In this document: one piece after another, positions 1 to 6,500 of the stretch
Numbering within the stretch: the first letter of the stretch is position 1
How the letters are laid out: every line of letters starts with the position of its first letter
DNA from: an uncultured Dechloromonas sp.
GTDB taxonomy: Bacteria > Pseudomonadota > Gammaproteobacteria > Burkholderiales > Rhodocyclaceae
Length of the DNA: 6,738 bases
Direction of reading: 5' to 3'
Assembly: GCA_946477505.1 (NCBI GenBank)
Contig: CAMKYP010000215.1
Location: 1-6,738 of the forward strand
Translations under genes and position numbers: made by a program
The notes under the pieces: generated by a model
What the model was told of the DNA's origin: nothing
What the model saw: only the letters and a program-made list of their open reading frames with translations
The model's database searches: none

Positions 1-980
1 AGCTGGGGCCGCCGCTGCCGGGCGACCTCGGCCCTGCCATCGTGAACTCGCAGCAGCCGGCCGTGGCCGCTTACGCGGCCCCCGGCCACGACCCCAACGA
101 TGCCTTGCGCAAAGAGGCGGAAGCCGCTGCGGCTTCGTCGGTGTTCTTCCGCTCGGGCGGCCAAGGCCAAGCCGCCGCGACCGTGGCGCAGGCGACACCG
201 GGTGCGCCTGGTGGTGCAAGCGCGCTCGCGGCCTTCGACCCACTCGCGGCCGGGCCGGCATCGGTGGCGACGCAGCCTGCCGACCCGACCGCCGTACAGA
301 ACCGGCAAGACCAGAAAGAGGCGTTCCTGAAAGCCGGCTCTACGGAAACCCGCAATTCCGGCAATCTGGCGCTGCCGGCGTCGCCCTATCAGGTGATGGC
401 CGGAACCGTGATCGCGGGCGCGCTGGTGACTGGCATCAAGTCAGACTTGCCGGGCGACGTGATCGCCACTGTCACGGAGCCGGTCTATGACACGGCCACG
501 GGCAAGTTCCTGCTGATCCCGCAGGGGTCGCGCATCCTGGGCAAGTACAACAGCCAGGTCAGCTATGGGCAGAGCCGCGTGCAGGTGGTGTGGAACCGGG
601 TCATCCTGCCGGATACCTCATCGCTGACGCTCGACAACCTTGTGGGCACCGATCCAGCGGGCTACGCCGGCCTGGAGGACGACGTGGACTGGCATTGGAA
701 GCGCATCGTCTCGGGCGCGGTGCTGACGACGCTGCTGGGCGTGGGCGCCGAACTGGCCGCGCCGGAGAACCGCCAGGACGGCAACCGTATCGTCATCGCC
801 GGGCGTGATAGCGCCCAGGACAGCATCAATCAAGTCGGACAGGAGATCACCCGGCGCAACATGAACATCCAGCCGACGCTGACCACGCGGCCCGGCCTGC
901 CGGTGCGGATCATCGTCAACCGGGATCTGGTGCTGCGGCCGTACCAGCCCCTGTTCTTTAACCGGGGAGCTTCGCAATGA
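1..980 (+). CDS. trbI: TrbI, VirB10-type conjugal transfer channel protein (5' partial)
   Basis: TrbI is the VirB10-like scaffold of the conjugative type IV secretion system. It is anchored in the inner membrane, crosses the periplasm and contributes the outer-membrane pore. The reading frame is open to the left edge (first full codon at 3), and the first residues (LGPPLPGDLGPAI) are typical internal TrbI sequence. The GTG at 42 is therefore an internal valine, not a start. 325 residues are visible; the cytoplasmic tail and membrane anchor of a protein usually over 400 residues lie outside. Counting from the codon at 3, an Ala/Pro/Gln-rich linker runs to about residue 115. The C-terminal beta-barrel domain follows (from SPYQVMAGTVIAGALVTG, with LLIPQGSRILGKY near 170-182). 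A segment at about 222-253 (GLEDDVDWHWKRIVSGAVL onward) matches the outer-membrane antenna of VirB10. The end is PVRIIVNRDLVLRPY. The stop overlaps the next gene. Family assignment is firm; the Tn4371-type subfamily is inferred from context. Confidence 0.95.
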   Translation, partial: LGPPLPGDLGPAIVNSQQPAVAAYAAPGHDPNDALRKEAEAAAASSVFFRSGGQGQAAATVAQATPGAPGGASALAAFDPLAAGPASVATQPADPTAVQNRQDQKEAFLKAGSTETRNSGNLALPASPYQVMAGTVIAGALVTGIKSDLPGDVIATVTEPVYDTATGKFLLIPQGSRILGKYNSQVSYGQSRVQVVWNRVILPDTSSLTLDNLVGTDPAGYAGLEDDVDWHWKRIVSGAVLTTLLGVGAELAAPENRQDGNRIVIAGRDSAQDSINQVGQEITRRNMNIQPTLTTRPGLPVRIIVNRDLVLRPYQPLFFNRGASQ

Positions 981-1222
981 CCACGACCAAGAAGCTGCGG
1001 CTCGGGCCTCTGCCCAAGACCGAGAGTGTCAAGCTGACCTTCGCCTGCCCGGCAAGCCTGAAAGCCGACCTCGACCGCTACGCCTCGCTGCACGCGCAGG
1101 CGTATGGCGAGGTGGTCGATGCAGAGAAATTGATCCCGCACATGCTGGAGGCGTTCATGGCGGGGGATCGGGGATTCAGGAAGGGCACGGCGACCCGGAG
1201 CGCGCCATCGAAGCCGACATGA
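977..1222 (+). CDS. DUF2274-family small protein, last gene of the trb operon
   Basis: This 81-residue protein resembles the DUF2274 family, which is regularly found directly after trbI in ICE-type conjugation clusters. Its function is not established. Its ATG overlaps the trbI stop (ATGA at 977-980), and a GGGGAG ribosome-binding site at 964-969 sits 7 bases upstream, so start and coupling are well supported. The visible pattern is a short basic N-terminus with LRLGPLPK, a strand VKLTFACP, then a helix SLKADLDRYASLHAQAYG and a second helix AEKLIPHMLEAFMAGD. The tail is Ser/Thr/Lys-rich and probably disordered. The strand followed by two helices resembles a ribbon-helix-helix DNA-binding fold, which is an inference only. 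There is no signal peptide or membrane segment, so the protein is likely cytoplasmic. It could be an operon regulator or a small accessory factor of the transfer system. A hairpin follows 27 bases after the stop. Confidence 0.88.
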   Translation: MTTTKKLRLGPLPKTESVKLTFACPASLKADLDRYASLHAQAYGEVVDAEKLIPHMLEAFMAGDRGFRKGTATRSAPSKPT

Positions 1223-1249
1223 TGGCGTCACATACCAACGGCATCCATC

Positions 1250-1284
1250 GAACGCGCAGCCACCGGCTGCGCGTTCTTCATTCT
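1250..1284 (+). terminator. Hairpin terminator of the trb operon
   Basis: A perfect 11-base-pair stem is formed by 1250-1260 (GAACGCGCAGC) and 1266-1276 (GCTGCGCGTTC). One more C-G pair (1261 with 1265) can close the tip to a 3-base loop. The downstream arm runs into a T-enriched tract (TTCTTCATTCT, 1274-1284), though not a pure T run. Lying 27 bases after the stop of the DUF2274 gene, it is well placed as the intrinsic terminator of the trb transcription unit. The opposite strand lacks a T tract, so it probably works mainly in the + direction. Confidence 0.75.
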
Positions 1285-1507
1285 GGATGCCGCCAAGCCT
1301 CTTGGGCTATGATGACGCGACAGGCCCGCCGTTCCTCGGCAATCCAGCACGACACGGTGCGATGCGGCTTTCTCTCCCGACGCTCTTATGTGGCTCCTAG
1401 CCGACGAAGCCGCGGTTCTGCAAAGCGGCCCCGAAAAGAGCTAACCTACTGTCCCATATACGGTTTCAAGCCCTGCGTGATTTGCGCGAAAGACTTGACA
1501 CCGGCAC

Positions 1508-1515
1508 TTTTTTGT
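1508..1515 (+). other. Candidate attR core of a Tn4371-type ICE
   Basis: The octamer TTTTTTGT fits TTTTTYRT, the core/target consensus I recall for Tn4371-family ICEs; Tn4371 itself uses TTTTTCAT. It is the only match on either strand of this window. Its position is right for the family: the trb cluster forms the right-hand part of these elements and the end lies a few hundred bases beyond trbI. Sequence to the left is element-like (trb genes, then AT-richer DNA), and chromosomal genes begin 31 bases to the right. The other end, with the integrase gene and a matching octamer, lies outside the window, so the call rests on motif plus context. Confidence 0.6.
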
Positions 1516-1546
1516 TGCCCGACGTATTGCCTGAGCCGCCGCCGAA

Positions 1547-2032
1547 TCAGTCCTGGCAGATATCCGCCCAATCGGCCCCGGTCAATGCCTGCAAGGCTGC
1601 CGGTGTCAGCGGAAATACCGAGAACGGCGTTCCCGCCGCTGCCCAGACCGTCTCGTACTGCATGAGATCGCGGTCGAGCAACAGTCGAACCGGCCCGGCA
1701 TGACCGAGCGGCGCCACACCGCCGATCACGTAGCCGGTCGACTCCCTGACGAAATCGGCATCGGCTCGCCCCAGCTTGACGCCCAGCTTAGCCGCCACCT
1801 TGGTTTCGCTGACGCGGTTGGCACCGCTGGCGACGACCACTACCGCACCACCGGCCGTCTTGTTGCGAAAGACGACCGACTTGGCGATTTCCGCCACCGC
1901 GCAGCCTATAGCTTCTGCCGCCTCGGCGCTGGTCCGCGTCGGCTGCTCGAACTCGACCACCCGAACCAGCAAGCCGGCGTCGGCGAGCAAGCCCTGCGTG
2001 CGCAGCGCGGTTGGATGCTGCGCCGGCTTCAT
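1547..2032 (-). CDS. YbaK/EbsC-type aminoacyl-tRNA deacylase
   Basis: This 161-residue single-domain protein belongs to the YbaK/prolyl-tRNA-editing superfamily, which hydrolyses mischarged aminoacyl-tRNA in trans in the cytoplasm. The domain fills the protein. Its family signatures are the conserved lysine in IAKSVVFR (Lys51), the central VVVVASGANRVSETKVAAKLG segment (64-84), and the glycine-rich GYVIGGVAPLGH (100-111) that shapes the substrate pocket. Length is normal for the family. Whether it acts on Cys-tRNA(Pro), Ala-tRNA(Pro) or another substrate cannot be told by eye, so I give no symbol. The ATG overlaps the stop of the upstream gene by 4 bases. No purine-rich ribosome-binding site precedes it, so translation probably depends on coupling. 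It is the last gene of the hrpA operon, and its stop lies 31 bases from the proposed ICE core. The insertion did not alter the coding sequence but may have removed the natural terminator. Confidence 0.9.
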   Translation of the reverse strand: MKPAQHPTALRTQGLLADAGLLVRVVEFEQPTRTSAEAAEAIGCAVAEIAKSVVFRNKTAGGAVVVVASGANRVSETKVAAKLGVKLGRADADFVRESTGYVIGGVAPLGHAGPVRLLLDRDLMQYETVWAAAGTPFSVFPLTPAALQALTGADWADICQD

Positions 2033-2793
2033 GGGCGCCAGACCCAGTTGATGCCGCGTCGTTCGACCTCGGCTCGAATATCTGCCATCGCCTTGTCGAC
2101 CAGCGCCGGAGCGCCCTCCACCCCGAGTTCGAGGTGTTTACGCTCCTTGCCGACCAGCGACGGCAGGGAGAAAAGGCGCAACGTCGGGTAGGCGGCGACG
2201 ATGCGCTCCATCAGGTCGAGCAGCGCGCTCTCGTAGGCGGCCGACCCGGTGAGCAGGAGGGCTTTTTCTATCGTCTCCGCGACGGGCTGGAATTCGCCCT
2301 TGTGGAAAGTGTCGAGCGCCCATTCGATCATCGGATGCGCCATCTGCGGAAAACCGGGCACGAAGTAGTGATCGTTGGCCATGAAACCGGCAATGCGGTT
2401 GAACGGGTTGGGAATCATCCGCACACCGGCCGGAAAGGTAACCAGCAACTTGCGCTGGTCGGTGATTTCCTCACCGGCGAAGCGGAGCTTCAATTCCTCA
2501 AAGGCCTCGGGATGCAGTTCCAGTCCGACGCCGAGCGCAGCCGCCACGGCCTGCCGGGTGTGATCATCCGGTGTATTGCCAATGCCCCCGCAGGAAAACA
2601 CCACATCGCCGGCCGCCATCGTGCGCTTGAACGTAGCGGCCAGACGATCGCGATCGTCGCCCAGGTACTCGACCCAGCTCAGCCGCAAACCGCGTGCCCC
2701 CAGCATCTCGGCGATCCGTGCGAAATGCTTGTCCTGCCGCTTTCCCGACAGGATTTCATCGCCGATGATCACGGCGCCAAAATTGCGGCTCAT
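2029..2793 (-). CDS. CinA N-terminal/MoaB-type molybdopterin-binding domain protein
   Basis: The protein has 254 residues when started at the ATG at 2793. An in-frame upstream extension to 2985 exists, but it lies wholly inside the membrane-protein gene and has no domain character. The ATG at 2793 has a purine-rich site 7 bases upstream and begins with the typical fold start. The N-terminal 150 residues form the MoaB/MogA-type fold: GAVIIGDEILSGKRQDKH at 6-23, SCGGIGNTPDDHTRQAV at 67-83, and FVPGFPQMAHPM at 144-155. This fold is shared by molybdenum-cofactor enzymes and the N-terminal half of CinA. The C-terminal amidohydrolase (PncC) domain of full CinA is absent, and the last 100 residues resemble the smaller CinA-like proteins often annotated as competence/damage-inducible protein A. 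Substrate and role are uncertain; such stand-alone domains have been linked to nucleotide or cofactor cleavage rather than molybdenum metabolism. It overlaps its neighbours by 4 bases on each side, within the hrpA operon. Confidence 0.88.
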   Translation of the reverse strand: MSRNFGAVIIGDEILSGKRQDKHFARIAEMLGARGLRLSWVEYLGDDRDRLAATFKRTMAAGDVVFSCGGIGNTPDDHTRQAVAAALGVGLELHPEAFEELKLRFAGEEITDQRKLLVTFPAGVRMIPNPFNRIAGFMANDHYFVPGFPQMAHPMIEWALDTFHKGEFQPVAETIEKALLLTGSAAYESALLDLMERIVAAYPTLRLFSLPSLVGKERKHLELGVEGAPALVDKAMADIRAEVERRGINWVWRP

Positions 2794-3524
2794 ACCCGCT
2801 CTCCCTCGATGGTCACGATCGCCTCCCCGCGCGAACGACGCAGGGCCTCCAGCCCGTAGTGAACGAATGACAGCGCCGCCAGTGCCGGCGCGAGCAGGCC
2901 AACGAGCGGGATGTGCGCCAGCAGCGCCATGGTCAGGCCGAGCATGAACAGCGGTGCCTTGTGCGCCTCTCGCAGGCTTGCCCACTCGCTGTCGGAGGCA
3001 TGCATCGACAGCGCATCATAGGCAAAGGTGCGACGGTTCAGCCAGCCCATCAGTAACAGCGGAATCAGCAGCGAGAAACCGGGAATGAGCCACAGCGGAA
3101 TGGTTGCCACCCAGGCGACGACGAAAACCAGCGATGCGCCGATACTGTTCAGGGCCGCCGCAACAAAGCTGTCACGCCCCATCGCCGCCACGTCGCGATA
3201 CTCGGTTTGCGACAGATGACGCAGCATCAGCGGCATGATGACGATGGCCGCGAGCAGCGAAGCGACCAGATAGGCCAGCGCGAAGATCGCCATCCAGCCC
3301 CCCAGATAGGCAAGAATATGCGCCAGCCAGACCAGCCCCCAGCCCACCAGCAGGGTCATCGGCGGGAACTCCATCATCTGCTGGACTGCCCAGCCGAGTG
3401 CGCCGACAGCAAGCCCGATGGCAAGCAACAACGAAACGATGGCCGGCGTCAGCACGTAGAGCCACACCTTGCTGCTGCGCAGACTGCCGAAGGTGCGTGC
3501 CAGGGCGAGCATCACATTACCCAT
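2790..3524 (-). CDS. EI24-domain (CysZ-like) integral membrane protein
   Basis: This 244-residue, very hydrophobic protein of the EI24/CysZ-like family probably sits in the inner membrane. The N-terminal amphipathic stretch MLALARTFGSLRSSKVW is followed by membrane segments at about 21-47, 57-74, 77-101, 122-145, 147-162 and 191-220. The polar part after the fourth and fifth segments (NRRTFAYDALSMHAS, 163-177) and the terminal FVHYGLEALRR (220-230) are typical of betaproteobacterial EI24 proteins. CysZ of this superfamily imports sulfate. No cysteine-synthesis gene is nearby, so a transport role here is unproven and I do not assign cysZ. The ATG at 3524 has an AAGGA site (3536-3532, 7-base spacing) that lies in the last hrpA codons. 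An alternative ATG four codons on is less well spaced. The start overlaps hrpA by 8 bases and the stop overlaps the CinA-like gene by 4. Confidence 0.88.
   Translation of the reverse strand: MGNVMLALARTFGSLRSSKVWLYVLTPAIVSLLLAIGLAVGALGWAVQQMMEFPPMTLLVGWGLVWLAHILAYLGGWMAIFALAYLVASLLAAIVIMPLMLRHLSQTEYRDVAAMGRDSFVAAALNSIGASLVFVVAWVATIPLWLIPGFSLLIPLLLMGWLNRRTFAYDALSMHASDSEWASLREAHKAPLFMLGLTMALLAHIPLVGLLAPALAALSFVHYGLEALRRSRGEAIVTIEGERV
2799..2806 (-). promoter_or_regulatory. Ribosome-binding site fixing the start of the CinA-like gene
   Basis: The - strand reads AGGGAGAG, with its GGAG core at 2804-2801 and 7 bases to the ATG at 2793. It lies inside the last codons of the upstream EI24 gene and supports the 254-residue start over the longer open frame. 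Confidence 0.7.
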
Positions 3525-6500
3525 GTTTGATTCCTTCCCATTGTTTTTCCAGGCGCTTGACCGAGACAGGTACCGGCGTCCGGAGTTCCTGCGCGAACAG
3601 GCCGACGCGCAATTCCTCCATCAGCCAGCGGAACTGCTCGACCTGCGGATCGACCGTCCCCATCTTGGCCAGTTGCAGCGCCCGGCGCTCATAGTTGGTC
3701 CATAGCTTGGCGTAGTCGGCCATCGATTGGGCATCGCGTGCCGGGGCCGCCTTCAGCTTGTCGAGCCGGACACCGATGGCTTTCAGGTAGCGCGGGAAAT
3801 GTTGCAGGCGCTCGAAGGGCGTGGCGACGACAAACTGCTTGCAGATCAGCCGCTTGAGCTGCGCCTCGATATCGGCGACGACGGCTGCCTGCGCCTTGAA
3901 GGCCGGCAGCTTCTTGGTCACCGCTTGCCATTCGGTCAGGATGGCGCCAACCAGCCGGCAAACCTCCTGCATGATCAGGCCCAGCCGCGCCTTGGCCTCG
4001 CCGCAGCGCGCCTTGAAGGCCTCCGGCGTGGTCGGCAGCGGTTCGGTCAGACAGGCACGCTCGAAGGTCAGGTCGACGATCTGCCGCTTCAGCTCGTCGG
4101 TCGTGCCCAGCGCCATGAACTGCATGCCCATCTGGGTCAGTCCCGGCACGTTCTTGTCGAAGTACTTCACCTGCTCCTTGAACTGCAGCATGAACAGCCG
4201 CGCCAGCCCCTTGCGGTGGGTTTCAGCGGCTTCCTCGGCCGAATCGAAGACCTTCAGGCTGACCGTTTCGCCGTCGTCGACCAAAGCCGGGTAGCCGATC
4301 ACCGTCTGCTTGCCGACCGGCACCTCCATCAACTCCGGCAACTCGCCGAAGGTCCAGTCGGTCAGCTGAGTGTATTCGGACGGCGTTTCGTGCAGCTCGG
4401 CGAATTCCTCCTTGGCCTCCTTGCCCCACTCGCCGCGCAGCGCGACGAGGCTGCGGTTCATGTCCAGTTGCCGGCCGTGTTCGTCGATCAGCTTGTAGTT
4501 CATCGCGAAATGCGGCGGCAGCGCATCGGGACGGAAAGCGTCCGGCGTCACCGCCCAACCGCGGGCATTCAGGCCTCGCGTTTCGAGGATGAAGTCGATC
4601 AGCGGCGGGATCAGGCCGGCGTTCATCTTCTTGTCGTTGCCGGCGGTGGCGGCGATGAATTCCTCGACGAACTCGGGCACCGGCACCAGCTTGGCGCGAA
4701 TTTTCTGCGGCAGCGTCTTGATCAACTGCACCAGCTTTTCCTTGAGCAGGCCCGGCACCAGCCATTCCATGCGCAGCGCCGGAATCTGGTTCAGTTGCGC
4801 CAACGGCAGGGTCAGCGTCACGCCATCCTTCGGCGAGCCCGGCTCGAAGTGGTAGCTCAGCGCGTAATCGATGCCGCCGACCTTGAGGTGATGCGGGAAG
4901 GCCTCGGTCGTGACGCCGGCCGCCGAGTGGCGCATCAGGTCATCCTTCGACAGATAGAGCAGCTTCGGATTCTCCTGCTCGGCCGTCTTGCGCCAATGGT
5001 CGAAGGTGGCGCCGTTGTGGATGCCTTCCGGAATCAGGTGGTCGTAGAAGGCGTAGATCAAATCGTCATCGACCAGCACGTCCTGGCGGCGCTGCTTGTG
5101 CTCGATCTTCTCGATGTCGCGGATCAGCTTCTGGTTGTGCTGGAAGAAGGGCCAGCGCCTGGCGTAACTCTCGTCGATCTCCTCTCCGACCAGGCCCTGG
5201 CGGATGAAAATCTCGCGCGCCTCGGCCGGCGCCAACGGGCCGTAGTGGATGCGCCGCTTGGGGTTGATCACGATGCCGTAGAGCGTCGTCCGCTCCCAGC
5301 CGGCGACCTGCATCGCCTTCTTTTCCCAGTGCGGATCGAAATACTGGCGCTTAATGAGGTGAGCGCCCACTTTCTCGATCCAGCTATCCTCGATGCGGGC
5401 GACGCAGCGACCGAACAGGCGCGTCGTCTCGGTGATCTCGGCCGCCATGATCCACTTGCCTGCCTTCTTCTGCAGCGGCGACGAGGGATGGATCAGGTAA
5501 CGGATGCCGCGCGCGCCGAGGTAGTACCCCGATTCGTCGGACTTGCAGCCGATGTTGCCGAGCAGGCCGGAGAGCAGCGCCATGTGGATGGCGTCGTAGG
5601 TGCCGGGGATCTCATTTTCCTTCCACCCCAACTCGGTGACCATGGCGTGCAGTTGGCCATGCACCTCGCGCCATTCGCGCAGGCGCAGGTAGGAAAGGAA
5701 ATGCGCGTGGCAGGTATCGACCAGCTGCTTGTTGGATTTCTTGTGATCGACGGCCTGCTTGAACCAGGCCCATAGCTTGACCCAGCCGAGGAATTCCGAT
5801 TTCTCGTCGGCAAACAGCTTGTGCTTCTCGTCGGCCGCCTGCTGGCGCTCCTGCGGCCGCTCGCGCGGGTCCTGAGTCGATAGCCCGGCGGCGATGATCA
5901 GCACCTCGCTCAGACAACCGAGATCGCGGGCGGCGACCAGCATGCGGCCGATGCGCGGGTCGAGCGGCAGCTTGGCCAGCGCATCGCCGACCTTGGTCAG
6001 CCGATTGTCGTCGTCGAGCCCGCCAAGCTCCTGCAGCAGCGCGTAACCATCGCTGATCGCCTTGGCCGGCGGCGGCTCGATGAAGGGGAAGCTTTCAACG
6101 TCGGTCAACTTCAGCGACTTCATGCGCAGGATGACGCCAGCCAGCGAGGAACGGAGGATTTCCGGATCGGTGAAGGGCGCCCGGGTGTTGAAATCCGCCT
6201 CGTCGTACAAACGGACACAGACGCCCGCCGCCACCCGGCCGCAACGTCCGGCCCGCTGCCGCGCCGCCGCCTGCGAAATCGGCTCGACCTGCAACTGCTC
6301 GACCTTGTTGCGGTAGGAATAGCGCTTGACCCGGGCCAACCCGGTGTCGATGACGTAGCGGATGCCGGGCACGGTGAGCGAGGTTTCGGCGACGTTGGTG
6401 GCCAGCACGATGCGCCGCTGGCCGCCTGAAGGCTTGAAGATGCGGTCCTGATCGCCGGCCGACAGGCGCGAGAACAGGGGCAGGATTTCCGGCGCGTGCG

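Larger units (their letters stand above)
1..1515 (+). mobile_element. Right-hand end of a Tn4371-type integrative and conjugative element (partial)
   Basis: The visible part carries the end of the mating-pair formation operon (trbI plus the DUF2274 gene), its terminator and a candidate right attachment core at 1508-1515. Terminal placement of trbI next to an AT-rich flank and a TTTTTYRT octamer, followed at once by housekeeping genes on the opposite strand, is the layout of Tn4371-like elements. Integrase, relaxase, coupling protein and cargo would lie to the left, outside the window. An IncP-type plasmid fragment is the main alternative for the trb genes, but the switch to chromosomal genes and the att-like octamer favour an integrated element. 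Confidence 0.65.
1223..1546. other. Gene-free gap between convergent operons, holding the element's right end
   Basis: No convincing gene lies in this 324-base gap. It contains the trb terminator at 1250-1284, a minor inverted repeat CCAAG-CCT-CTTGG at 1293-1305, an AT-richer segment (36 of 75 bases are G or C over 1441-1515) and the proposed attachment core at 1508-1515. Open frames cross it, but they encode Arg/Ser/Pro-rich sequence without family resemblance, and the longest one runs through the terminator and into the antisense of the deacylase gene. I see no clear terminator for the leftward-reading hrpA operon here; its original 3' flank may have been displaced by the insertion. Confidence 0.7.

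Noticed and set aside
42..44. GTG as the start of trbI
   Set aside because: The frame is open to the window edge and the residues before it are typical TrbI sequence, so the true start lies upstream.
1308..1313. TATGAT as a -10 element of a promoter in the gap
   Set aside because: No -35 hexamer lies 16-18 bases upstream and no extended -10 TG precedes it; no rightward gene follows.
1219..1665. Open frame of 148 codons whose ATG overlaps the DUF2274 stop (ATGATG)
   Set aside because: The overlap looks attractive, but the frame reads through the strong terminator hairpin, crosses the proposed attachment core and ends antisense inside the deacylase gene. The product is Arg/Ser/Pro-rich with no recognisable domain.
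2011..2859. Open frame of 282 codons on the + strand
   Set aside because: It is antisense to the CinA-like gene, shows no family resemblance and has no ribosome-binding site in a sensible place.
2794..2985. 64-codon N-terminal extension of the CinA-like gene
   Set aside because: It lies in another frame of the EI24 gene, is Gly/Ala/Arg-rich without structure, and a good ribosome-binding site precedes the internal ATG at 2793.
3727..5775. Open frame of 682 codons on the + strand
   Set aside because: It is fully antisense to hrpA, whose motifs are unmistakable. The translation is Leu/Arg/Gln/Asp-rich with no domain, as expected from the complement of a high-GC gene.
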